A stretch of 64,000 nucleotides of DNA from Thermogemmatispora sp042408735 (lineage in GTDB: Bacteria > Chloroflexota > Ktedonobacteria > Ktedonobacterales > Ktedonobacteraceae): assembly GCF_042408735.1 (NCBI RefSeq), contig NZ_JBHOQV010000130.1:1-64000 (forward strand), in the 5' to 3' direction. The translations under genes and the position numbers were made by a program. Below the pieces are notes generated by a model. The model made no database searches and had not been told where the DNA came from. It was given only the letters and a program-made list of their open reading frames with translations. Position 1 is the first letter of the stretch. Each line of letters begins with the position of its first letter. This document shows positions 19,913-31,171 of this stretch, one piece after another.

Positions 19913-20122
19913 AAAAACCTCTGCGTTCAGGTGACGATCTAACCCAGTTAACCAGCTCCGGCGGTTGTAGCTAGCTGCTTCCGCCTCTTCTTCATAACGT
20001 CAGGGAAGGGGAGAATTTGCTCTTTGGACCAACTCTATGCTCTGAAGAAAGCGGCTGCCAGCCTTTGGGCGGTGGGTGCGGCGGGACCCCGTTGCTCGCA
20101 CAAGGCCCAAAACTGCCAGCTT

Positions 20123-20189
20123 ACCATAGCAGGTAGCTACATATAGTGTCAATAAAAATCGTATTAAAGTCAAGTTGAGATATTGACAC
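20123..20189. promoter_or_regulatory. Promoter candidate within a wide inverted repeat
   Basis: Minus-strand TTGACA (20147-20152) with an 18-base spacer to TATGGT (20123-20128) could serve the gene starting at 19912. The -35 lies inside one arm of an inverted repeat, GTGTCAATA (20146-20154) and TATTGACAC (20181-20189), in an AT-rich patch. The other arm holds a plus-strand TTGACA with no gene to drive. No CDS is seen in 19913-20398. Confidence 0.4.
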
Positions 20190-20398
20190 ATTCTGGTCAA
20201 CAATTGGTTATCAGCCGATCGGTGCTCGGGGAGTGGGCCTCGTCCTGGAACTCTCCCTGAGAGCTGAGAGTAGGGGTAGGAGGAGGAACAGAAAGCGGGG
20301 GACGTGAGCACACCCCTTGAAGAAAGACAGGTGCGGGCACGTCCCTCCGCGCAGCCAGCCGCTCGACCTGGATTGTGAGTTGAAGAAAGCGGGAAAGC

Positions 20399-22057
20399 CT
20401 ACTGGGGAATGATGCCAGGCACCAGGTACTGCTGAGCCATGACGATCGCTCCCAGGAGGCAGGCCAGAATAATGCTGTGCCAGAACGTTCGGCGCACTAC
20501 CAGGCCCTCCTTGCCTGTCAGGCCGATGGTCGAAGCGCCCGTCGTCAGATTCTGGGGGGAAATCATCTTTGACATCACCGCCCCGCTGGAGTTTGTGGCC
20601 GCCATCAGGATCGGACTCAGCTTTAATTGCTGCGCCGCCACCACCTGCAGATTGCCAAAGAGCGCGTTCGATGACGTATCGCTCCCGCTGAGGAAGCAGG
20701 CGATCCAGCCCAGGAAGACGGAGAAGAAGGGGAAGACCACGCCCAGCGAGGAAATGGCCAGGCCGATGGTGTAGGACATCCCCGAGTAGTTAAAGAGATA
20801 GGCCAGGCCCACGATGAACATCACCGTGAGGATGGCGTAGCGCAACTGGCGCCAGGTATCGGCCAGGGCCTGCCAGAGAATCGCGGGGCGAGCCCCGGAG
20901 GCGATCATGACCGCTGCCGTCAGCAACATGGCCAGCAGAATGGCTGTGCCCGTACCCAGTGGCTGGAAGGTGTAGATGGCGGCGTAGGGCTTCTTATAGA
21001 GCGTCAGATAGATGGCATTGTGCAGATTGGGCCAGGCCACATTCACCTGACCGATCTTGGCCACGCCGGCGAAGGTCCAGATAATCACCACGGCGCTTAC
21101 CAGCAGCCAGGGCAGCCAGGCCAGCAGCGTCTGTCCCAGCGTTGGGCGCTCGGCGTCAGCCTGGCTGGCCGTCTCGCTCCCAGTGCTGCTACCGGCGTTG
21201 GGGTTGGCACTGGCGAAGGCCGCCATATACTCCGCCGTATCGCGGGGCCGCCAGACCTGGACGAAGAGGATCACGCAGAGCAGCGAGACCAGGGAGGCCA
21301 GCACATCCGGCAGCTCCGGGCCAATAAAATTCGAGACGGCAAACTGTGTCAGGGCGAACGAGAGGCCGGCCACCAGGGCCGCCGGCCAGCAGGTGCGCAG
21401 GCTACGCACGCCAGCGTAGACCACCAGGGCATAAAACGGCAACAGGAGACTGAAGATAGGGAGCTGGCGTCCCACCATCGCCGAGAGCGCCAGCGTCGGC
21501 AGATTCGTCACTCCGTGCAGGGTCGTAATCGGCACTCCCAGCGCCCCGAAAGCCACCGGCGTGGTATTGAAAATCAGCGTCATCACAATGGCGTCCAGCG
21601 GTTCAAAGCCAAGGCCGATCAGGAGCGCGCTACAGATCGCCACCGGAGTTCCGAAACCCGAGATGCCTTCCATCAGCGCCCCAAAGCTAAAGCCGATGAT
21701 CAGCAGCAAGATGCGGCGGTCCGCCGGCACATTATGAACCATCCAGCGGCGAAATAGCTCGAATTTCCCCGAGCGCACCGCCACGTTGTAGAGCCACATA
21801 GCGTTCCAGACAATCCACATGACGGGCCAGAGGGCAAAGGTCATGCCGTTGATGGTGGAGCTGGCCGCCAACTGGAAGGGCATCTGCCAGACGAAGACGG
21901 CAATGAGCAGGCCAACGATCAGCCCGGCCAGGGCCGAGAGCCAGGCTGGCAGGCGAATCACGCCCAGCAGGATCAAGACGACGGCGATGGGGATGATCCC
22001 TACAAGAAAGGAGAGCAAGAGGTTATTAGCAACGGGAGTCAGTAACTGGTGAAACAT
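20399..22057 (-). CDS. lctP: L-lactate permease, LctP family (552 aa)
   Basis: Inner-membrane H+/lactate (or glycolate) symporter of the LldP/GlcA/LctP family, about 13 membrane segments. Family marks are WIVWNAMWLYN, GFSFGALMEGISGFGTPVAI, LIFNTTPVAFGALGVPI and the C-terminal FLSGSDTSSNALFGNLQ with ATNSSGAVMSKMISPQN. Length is normal (530-560). It lies 10 kb from lutC/lutAB on the same strand; import here and oxidation there make a plausible lactate pathway, though they are not one operon. It stands alone between a 485-base and a 690-base non-coding stretch. The ATG at 22057 has the usual MxxxLTPVANN-like start for this group. Confidence 0.93.
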   Translation of the reverse strand: MFHQLLTPVANNLLLSFLVGIIPIAVVLILLGVIRLPAWLSALAGLIVGLLIAVFVWQMPFQLAASSTINGMTFALWPVMWIVWNAMWLYNVAVRSGKFELFRRWMVHNVPADRRILLLIIGFSFGALMEGISGFGTPVAICSALLIGLGFEPLDAIVMTLIFNTTPVAFGALGVPITTLHGVTNLPTLALSAMVGRQLPIFSLLLPFYALVVYAGVRSLRTCWPAALVAGLSFALTQFAVSNFIGPELPDVLASLVSLLCVILFVQVWRPRDTAEYMAAFASANPNAGSSTGSETASQADAERPTLGQTLLAWLPWLLVSAVVIIWTFAGVAKIGQVNVAWPNLHNAIYLTLYKKPYAAIYTFQPLGTGTAILLAMLLTAAVMIASGARPAILWQALADTWRQLRYAILTVMFIVGLAYLFNYSGMSYTIGLAISSLGVVFPFFSVFLGWIACFLSGSDTSSNALFGNLQVVAAQQLKLSPILMAATNSSGAVMSKMISPQNLTTGASTIGLTGKEGLVVRRTFWHSIILACLLGAIVMAQQYLVPGIIPQ

Positions 22058-22734
22058 CGCTGTTTGCTCCTTGCGTCCAGACTACGGTATCCTGGTTGCG
22101 CCCTCCTGACTGCACTGGGCTGACAACGTGGCGTTCGCCTCAGCGCGAACGCTGGCTCGCTGGAGGGAGCGGTCAGGAACAGAGAGGGCGCGCCTCACGT
22201 TGCTCAAGGAAGCCGGGTAGCGACCTTGCTTGTGGCCAGAGCGACGGCGAGCGTGAGCAGTGTTGTAGCATGAGTAGCCAGCGTACTGGCCGGGCCATCG
22301 CCTCCTTTCGTTGGGGGCTTCGCCGCCTTGTCGCAGCTCACCAGGGAGCGGGGCCAGAGCGGCGCGCCAGCTACTGGAGATGTCTTTGGGGTAAGCCTGG
22401 CAGACAACGGGAGGAGGAAGCTACAGGGGCAGGTGCTAACAGCCAGCCGGGCTAATGCCGGTTAGCCAGCCAGGAACCGGAAAGCCATCAGTGGCCCGTC
22501 TGAGAGGATTGCCGGTCAGCCGCCTGGCACTTCTCCTGGAACTGCTGAAGCCGCTTTATCCTTAAACAAAGCGCGGAGCGGCTGAGCTTTACAAGAGAGC
22601 TGAGAGCGGCTCACTCTGGCTGTTCCTCCCCTCCCTGTCATAAAGCCTGATTACTATAAAGTGTGGCATTACATGCCTTCAACTGTCAAGGTGTGCCGTG
22701 CTGTCCGCTCTCGTCGTCTGAGGGAGACGGGGTG
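22058..22734. other. Long intergenic stretch, no gene seen
   Basis: Between divergently transcribed lctP and secA. No CDS or RNA could be supported. It holds a small hairpin GGCTAA/TTAGCC (22450-22467), and an AT-rich patch (22630-22680) upstream of the secA promoter. Confidence 0.4.
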
Positions 22735-22743
22735 TGATATAAT
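22735..22743 (+). promoter_or_regulatory. Extended -10 promoter of secA (TGATATAAT)
   Basis: TG-A followed by a perfect TATAAT. The open frame begins three bases later, so transcription would begin inside its first codons; this shows that translation starts further on, at 22857. Confidence 0.6.
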
Positions 22744-22856
22744 GAATGAGAACACGGGCCGATCAACTGGCGTCATCGCCCCAAGAAGGCACTCACCAGC
22801 AACCAGCCAGGGATGCGGACGACCATGCCAGCCGGGCTGCAGGAGAAGAGAGCGAC

Positions 22857-26294
<3,438 letters not shown>

Positions 26295-26316
26295 ACGACG
26301 CCGCCACTCAGGCCCC

Positions 26317-26376
26317 GATGGGGAGCCGGTTCAACCCCCCTGCGCAAAGCGAGGGCGGACCGGCTCCCCGTCTTTT
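26317..26376 (+). terminator. Rho-independent terminator of secA
   Basis: A stem of GGGGAGCCGGT (26320-26330) with ACCGGCTCCCC (26359-26369), extended by three more pairs including one wobble, with a 28-base loop, followed directly by TCTTTTG. It begins 22 bases after the secA stop. Confidence 0.8.
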
Positions 26377-26545
26377 GCTCTCCTATGTATAAGCCTTTGG
26401 TTATCGAAAGGCTCACCAGCTTTTAACTTATTTCGTAGCAACTTCGCCTGTTCGTGTGTTATCCTTGTTATGGAGCGAGCAGGCCCCCTAGATCTATAGG
26501 TCAAAACTTATCGAAGCGCTTCTGGAGAGAGGAGCAGAGATCATA

Positions 26546-27877
26546 ATGAGCAGTCAATATACTATGAATGGCAATGGGGCACATGGAAAGCGGCAGACGC
26601 CATACAGTGGGCCTAGCGCCGAAGAGCTGGAGCGTGCCTGGCGCGAAGACCCGCGCTGGCAGGGCATCAAGCGGCCCTATAGCGGCCAGGACGTCGTGCG
26701 TCTGCGCGGCTCCATTCAGATAGAGCATACCCTGGCGCGTATGGGAGCCGAACGGCTTTGGGAGCTGCTCCACAGCGAGCCATACGTGGCGGCTCTCGGC
26801 GCTCTGACGGGCAACCAGGCAGTGCAGCAAGTCAAAGCTGGTCTCAAAGCCATCTATCTGAGCGGCTGGCAGGTAGCGGCCGATGCCAATCTGGCGGGGC
26901 AGATGTATCCCGACCAGAGTCTCTATCCCTCCAACAGCGTGCCGCACGTTGTCAAGCGCATCAACCAGGCGTTGCAGCGAGCTGACCAGATCCAGCAGGC
27001 CGAAGGGAAAGGAGACACCTACTGGTTTGCCCCGATCGTGGCCGATGGAGAGGCGGGCTTTGGCGGGCCGCTCAACGTCTTTGAGCTAACCAAAGCCATG
27101 ATCGAGGCTGGGGCGGCGGGCGTGCACTTCGAGGACCAGCTTGCCTCCGAGAAGAAATGTGGCCACCTGGGCGGCAAGGTTCTGATCCCCACGCGCCTGG
27201 CCATTCGCAACCTGATCGCTGCTCGTTTAGCGGCGGACGTCATGGGGGTGCCGACCATACTGATTGCGCGCACCGACGCCAACGCGGCCACCCTGATCAC
27301 CAGCGACGTCGATCCCGCCGATCATCCCTTCCTTACCGGTGAGCGCACCCCCGAGGGCTACTTCCGCACGCGCCCGGGGCTGGAGTCGGCCATTGCCCGT
27401 GGGCTGGCCTATGCCCCCTATGCCGATCTGATCTGGTGCGAGACCTCCGAGCCGAATCTGGACGAGGCGCGGCGCTTTGCCGAAGCCATTCACGAGCGCT
27501 ATCCCGGCAAGCTGCTGGCCTACAACTGCTCGCCTTCGTTCAACTGGAAAAAGAAGCTGGATGCCCAGACCATTGCCACCTTCCAGGAGGAGCTGGGCAA
27601 GATGGGCTACAAATTCCAGTTTGTGACCCTGGCCGGCTTCCATGCCCTCAATCAGAGCATGTTCAAACTGGCCCTGGGCTATCGTCAGCGCGGCATGGCG
27701 GCCTATGCCGACCTGCAAGAAGAAGAGTTTGCTCTGGAGCGCGAGGGCTACACCGCCACGCGCCATCAGCGCGAAGTGGGCACCGGCTACTTTGACGAGG
27801 TGGCGATGGTCATCTCCGGCGGTCAGGCTTCGACCGTGGCCCTGGCCGGTTCGACCGAGGCAGAACAATTTCACTGA
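26546..27877 (+). CDS. aceA: Isocitrate lyase (443 aa)
   Basis: Splits isocitrate into glyoxylate and succinate, first step of the glyoxylate bypass. The catalytic loop is KKCGHLGGKVL, preceded by APIVADGEAGFGG (metal-binding Asp) and AGVHFEDQL; RTDANAATLITSDVD, CETSEPN and YNCSPSFNWKK are all typical. The 443-residue length matches the class with short central insert. The ATG follows GAGAGGAG at 12 bases. Upstream (26455-26475) are two extended -10-like sites (TGTTATCCT and TGTTATGGA) and a 10-bp palindrome GAAGCGCTTC (26513-26522) between them and the gene. Malate synthase follows 193 bases on with its own promoter candidate. Confidence 0.97.
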   Translation: MSSQYTMNGNGAHGKRQTPYSGPSAEELERAWREDPRWQGIKRPYSGQDVVRLRGSIQIEHTLARMGAERLWELLHSEPYVAALGALTGNQAVQQVKAGLKAIYLSGWQVAADANLAGQMYPDQSLYPSNSVPHVVKRINQALQRADQIQQAEGKGDTYWFAPIVADGEAGFGGPLNVFELTKAMIEAGAAGVHFEDQLASEKKCGHLGGKVLIPTRLAIRNLIAARLAADVMGVPTILIARTDANAATLITSDVDPADHPFLTGERTPEGYFRTRPGLESAIARGLAYAPYADLIWCETSEPNLDEARRFAEAIHERYPGKLLAYNCSPSFNWKKKLDAQTIATFQEELGKMGYKFQFVTLAGFHALNQSMFKLALGYRQRGMAAYADLQEEEFALEREGYTATRHQREVGTGYFDEVAMVISGGQASTVALAGSTEAEQFH

Positions 27878-27940
27878 TTATCCTTCCATCCATCCATCTT
27901 CTGGTCACTCCTGACGGGTAGCGGCGATACGCCGACGCGC

Positions 27941-27970
27941 TTGAGCGTGCCTGCTCCGATGTCGTACAAT
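27941..27970 (+). promoter_or_regulatory. Promoter of malate synthase (TTGAGC-N18-TACAAT)
   Basis: TTGAGC at 27941-27946 and TACAAT at 27965-27970. Its -10 overlaps the longest possible start of the malate synthase frame, so the true start must be downstream (ATG 28071). Confidence 0.5.
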
Positions 27971-28070
27971 GGGGGGGAAAACGACGGAGGCTGGTGGGCG
28001 CGTTCAGGCGCGTCAGGCGTATCAGGCGTGCCCCCATTTGTTTGTCAGGCAGAAAGGCGAAGCGAAGCAG

Positions 28071-29669
28071 ATGACGAAGCAGAGCTATCCAGACGGGCTT
28101 GAGATCAAAGCACCGGTTCCGCCCGAATACGCAGAGATTCTGACGCCAGAGGCATTGCACTTTGTGGTGACGCTGGTGCGCGAATTCGGGGGGCGTCGCG
28201 AGGAGCTGCTGCGCAAGCGTGTCGAGCGGCAGGCGGAGATCGATGCCGGCCGGCTCCCCGACTTCCTGCCAGAGACGGCCCACATTCGTGAAGGCGACTG
28301 GACGATCAATCCCGTCCCTGCCGACCTGCAAGACCGGCGCGTGGAGATCACCGGTCCCGCTGAGCGCAAGATGATCATCAACGCTCTCAACTCGGGGGCC
28401 AGGGTCTACATGGCCGACTTTGAGGATGCCCTCAGCCCGACCTGGGCGAACCTGGTCCAGGGGCAGATCAACCTGCGCGATGCCGTCCGACGCACCATCA
28501 GCTATGTCAGCCCTGAGGGCAAGCACTACCGCCTCAACGAGCAGACCGCCACCCTGGTGGTGCGTCCCCGCGGCTGGCACCTGCCGGAGAAGCATGTCCT
28601 GCTCGATGGCAAGCCCATTTCCGGCAGCCTCTTCGACTTTGGACTCTATTTCTTCCACAACGCGCGCGCCTTGCTGGAGCGTGGCACTGGCCCCTACTTC
28701 TACCTGCCAAAGCTGGAGAGCCACCTCGAGGCGCGCCTGTGGAACGATGTTTTCCTGCTCGCCCAGGAGCAGCTTGGCATTCCGCGCGGCACCATCAAGG
28801 CCACAGTGCTGATCGAGACGATCCTGGCGGCCTTCGAAATGGATGAGATCCTCTACGAGCTGCGTGAGCACTCGGCGGGCCTCAACTGCGGACGCTGGGA
28901 CTATATCTTCAGCGCTATCAAGAAGTTCCGCAACCACGAGCAGTTCCTCTACCCCGATCGGGCCCAGGTCACGATGACCACGCCCTTTATGCGGGCCTAT
29001 ACCCTGCTCACTATCAAAACCTGTCATCGCCGCAATGCCCATGCCATTGGCGGCATGGCGGCCCAAATCCCCATCAAGAATAATCCGGCGGCCAACGAAG
29101 AGGCTATGGAGCGCGTGCGCGCCGATAAGCGGCGTGAGGCGACCGACGGGCACGATGGTACCTGGGTAGCGCACCCCGGACTGGTGCAGGTGGCGCAAGA
29201 GGAATTCGATCGCGTCATGCCCCAGCCGAACCAGATCGATCGCAAGCGCGAGGATGTCCAGGTGACGGCCGCGGATCTGCTGCGCGTGCCCGAGGGGACC
29301 ATCACCGAGGGCGGCCTGCGCACCAACATTAGTGTAGGCACGCAGTATCTGGAAGCCTGGCTTGGTGGCCTGGGGTGTGTCCCGATCTACAACCTGATGG
29401 AAGATGCCGCCACGGTCGAAATCTCCCGCTCCCAGATCTGGCAATGGGTCCATCACCCGCGCGGCGTTTTGGAGGATGGACGCAAGGTCACCCTGGATCT
29501 GGTACGGCAGTTGGCCCGCGAGGAGCTGGAGAAGATCAAGGCGGCCATTGGCGAGCAGACCTATCAGGCGCGCCGCTACGAACAGGCTTATGGCCTGCTC
29601 GATCGCATTATCGCCAACCGCGAGTTTACCGAGTTTCTGACGCTGCCGGCGTACGAGCTCATCGATTGA
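28071..29669 (+). CDS. aceB: Malate synthase A (532 aa)
   Basis: Condenses glyoxylate with acetyl-CoA to malate, second step of the bypass started by the adjacent aceA. Family marks: GPAERKMIINALNSGA, YMADFEDALSPTWANL, VRPRGWHLPEKHV, KATVLIETILAAFEMDEILYEL cut by the catalytic Arg/Glu region, LNCGRWDYIFSAIKK, and HAIGGMAAQIPIK with the catalytic Asp in the C-terminal plug. With ATG 28071 the length is 532, exactly that of the MSA class; the longer frame to 27969 starts inside a promoter. AAAGG lies about 13 bases upstream. A terminator-like hairpin follows at 29691. Together with aceA this allows growth on acetate, fatty acids or lactate-derived acetyl-CoA. Confidence 0.97.
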   Translation: MTKQSYPDGLEIKAPVPPEYAEILTPEALHFVVTLVREFGGRREELLRKRVERQAEIDAGRLPDFLPETAHIREGDWTINPVPADLQDRRVEITGPAERKMIINALNSGARVYMADFEDALSPTWANLVQGQINLRDAVRRTISYVSPEGKHYRLNEQTATLVVRPRGWHLPEKHVLLDGKPISGSLFDFGLYFFHNARALLERGTGPYFYLPKLESHLEARLWNDVFLLAQEQLGIPRGTIKATVLIETILAAFEMDEILYELREHSAGLNCGRWDYIFSAIKKFRNHEQFLYPDRAQVTMTTPFMRAYTLLTIKTCHRRNAHAIGGMAAQIPIKNNPAANEEAMERVRADKRREATDGHDGTWVAHPGLVQVAQEEFDRVMPQPNQIDRKREDVQVTAADLLRVPEGTITEGGLRTNISVGTQYLEAWLGGLGCVPIYNLMEDAATVEISRSQIWQWVHHPRGVLEDGRKVTLDLVRQLAREELEKIKAAIGEQTYQARRYEQAYGLLDRIIANREFTEFLTLPAYELID

Positions 29670-29690
29670 TGAGCCTGCCGATAGATGCGG

Positions 29691-29726
29691 GGGGAGGGAG
29701 AAGATCCCTCCTCTCGCTCGATTTTT
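29691..29726 (+). terminator. Terminator candidate of aceB
   Basis: GGAGGGA (29693-29699) pairs with TCCCTCC (29705-29711), loop GAAGA, and a run ATTTTT follows about ten bases on. It lies 22 bases after the malate synthase stop. Confidence 0.55.
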
Positions 29727-29784
29727 GGGGATGAACGCAACCCTTTCTGGCCTTTGCCTGGGATTCGGCGACTGGCGCTGCTGG

Positions 29785-30312
29785 TCACCCGTGCGCTGAC
29801 CAGTGAGCGGCCTCGGCCTCCACACGCCTGATAAAAGCCGTCTTGGCCTCAGTGTAGGCGGCGACATCCTCTGGGAAGCGCACGGCCAGCTCCCGCTTCA
29901 GGCGAGCATACTCCTGGGCTGTAGCTGGATGGGAGCGCAAGTAATCGCGGAAGAGGAGGTGGCGCCGCCAAAAAGGGCTGTCGTACTCCACCAGGTGCAG
30001 ATGGTGGGTCTCTTGCTCGCCGCGAAGCTTACGAAAGTAGCGCCGCTCCGGAATGAAGCGCTCAACCTCCGGCTGGTAGGCGTAGCCGAGCGTGTGCAGC
30101 GGCTCGATGCAGTGAGCGGCCTGCGACAGAGCGCCCACGGCCACCATAATGTCGATAATCGGCTTGGCCGCCAGACCGGGCACCGAAGTGCTGCCAATGT
30201 GCTCGATAGCCACCAACCAGGGACTGAGGGCCTCCGCGAGACGTTGGCGCTCGGCGGCGTACTCCAGTGGCCAGCCTGGATCGTAATCGACCAGAATAAC
30301 GCGGCGACTCAT
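29785..30312 (-). CDS. GrpB/UPF0157 family protein (nucleotidyltransferase fold, 175 aa)
   Basis: Member of the GrpB (UPF0157) family, a nucleotidyltransferase-like fold of mostly unknown substrate; one fused relative is found on dephospho-CoA kinases. Key motif is EHIGSTSVPGLAAKPIIDIMV (the G-S-T-S and D-x-D of the fold), then THHLHLVEYDSPFWRRHLLFRDYLR and the C-terminal YTEAKTAFI. The ATG at 30312 overlaps the tmk stop in an ATGA junction, so translation is coupled to tmk. The longer frame up to 30372 lies inside tmk and is rejected. The link with dTMP kinase in an operon is noteworthy but the function remains open. Confidence 0.88.
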   Translation of the reverse strand: MSRRVILVDYDPGWPLEYAAERQRLAEALSPWLVAIEHIGSTSVPGLAAKPIIDIMVAVGALSQAAHCIEPLHTLGYAYQPEVERFIPERRYFRKLRGEQETHHLHLVEYDSPFWRRHLLFRDYLRSHPATAQEYARLKRELAVRFPEDVAAYTEAKTAFIRRVEAEAAHWSAHG

Positions 30313-30986
30313 GATGAGCGATACCTTTCCAGGAGCGACCAAACTCGGCTCTGGATCTCCTCGCGCGGGCACAAACGTCCCTGCTCATCGACGCAAGAAA
30401 TGGTCTCCCAGGGGCTGTCGACCTGAGAGCTGGCCAGCTCTTCATAGACCTCGGCGCAGCGTGCCAGGTAGCTGGCATCCTCCTCATGAATGTCACGTCC
30501 ACCGCTGGCACTCTGCTGCTGCGCGCGCTCCGCGAGTAGCCTGCTGGCGACCGCCGGTGGCAGTCTCAGGTAAAGCGTTAGGGTTGGGCGCGGCAGCCCG
30601 AAGACCTCGTACTCCAGGTGAGCCAGCCAGGTCAGGAACATCTCGCGCTCTCTGCCAGCGAGGCGTGCGCCCTGGTGAGCCAGGTTCGAAGCCACGTAGC
30701 GATCGAGCAGGAGGAGGTCGCTTTCCGTCGCCAGGTGAGAAAGCAACTCCAGACTTTCCAACCGATCGCCGGCAAAAAGCAAGGCGGCTGAGCGCGCTGG
30801 CACCGCCGTCAGAGGACCAAACTCGCCGCGCAGATAAGCGGCCACACAGCGCCCAAAGACCGTCTCAGTGTAGCGAGGGAACGAGAGGCTGGCCACCCGC
30901 AGCCCCTGGCGACGCGCCCGCTCCTCCAGCAGGCGCAGTTGCGTTGTCTTACCCGCCCCGTCGATTCCCTCAAAGGCTACTAACAT
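30309..30986 (-). CDS. tmk: Thymidylate kinase (dTMP kinase, 225 aa)
   Basis: Phosphorylates dTMP to dTDP. P-loop FEGIDGAGKTTQ at residues 5-16, then SFPRYTETVFG, DRYVASNLAHQGARL (the DRY/H substrate motif) and a LID region RAQQQSASGGRDIHEEDASYL. The ATG at 30986 follows AAAGGAG at 11 bases; the upstream frame to 31169 is Pro/Gly-rich and lies before the Shine-Dalgarno. Downstream grpB-like gene overlaps by four bases. thrS lies 185 bases upstream on the same strand and may share a transcript. Confidence 0.9.
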   Translation of the reverse strand: MLVAFEGIDGAGKTTQLRLLEERARRQGLRVASLSFPRYTETVFGRCVAAYLRGEFGPLTAVPARSAALLFAGDRLESLELLSHLATESDLLLLDRYVASNLAHQGARLAGREREMFLTWLAHLEYEVFGLPRPTLTLYLRLPPAVASRLLAERAQQQSASGGRDIHEEDASYLARCAEVYEELASSQVDSPWETISCVDEQGRLCPREEIQSRVWSLLERYRSS

Positions 30987-31171
30987 CAAGCGACCCACTC
31001 CTTTCCCGCTATTCTGCCGCTCCGCTCTGTGACTGACCAGCAACAGCCGGCTGGCCGGCCGGGCGGGCTGACCCAGGTCCAGACCAGGAGCCAGGCCCAG
31101 GGCGCGGTTCCCCGGTTCTGGCTGGCGGGCTGGTCCGGACCCAGGCAGCGTATCAGTTGCGCCAGTCATCC

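Noticed and set aside
22440..22470. GGCTAA/TTAGCC hairpin in the lctP-secA gap as a terminator
   Set aside because: Six-bp stem, no T-run, and it lies between divergent genes, where no terminator is expected.
26500..28070. Intergenic stretches round aceA searched for tRNA-like or riboswitch folds
   Set aside because: No acceptor/T-arm sequence and no known aptamer motif; only a palindrome and promoter elements were found.
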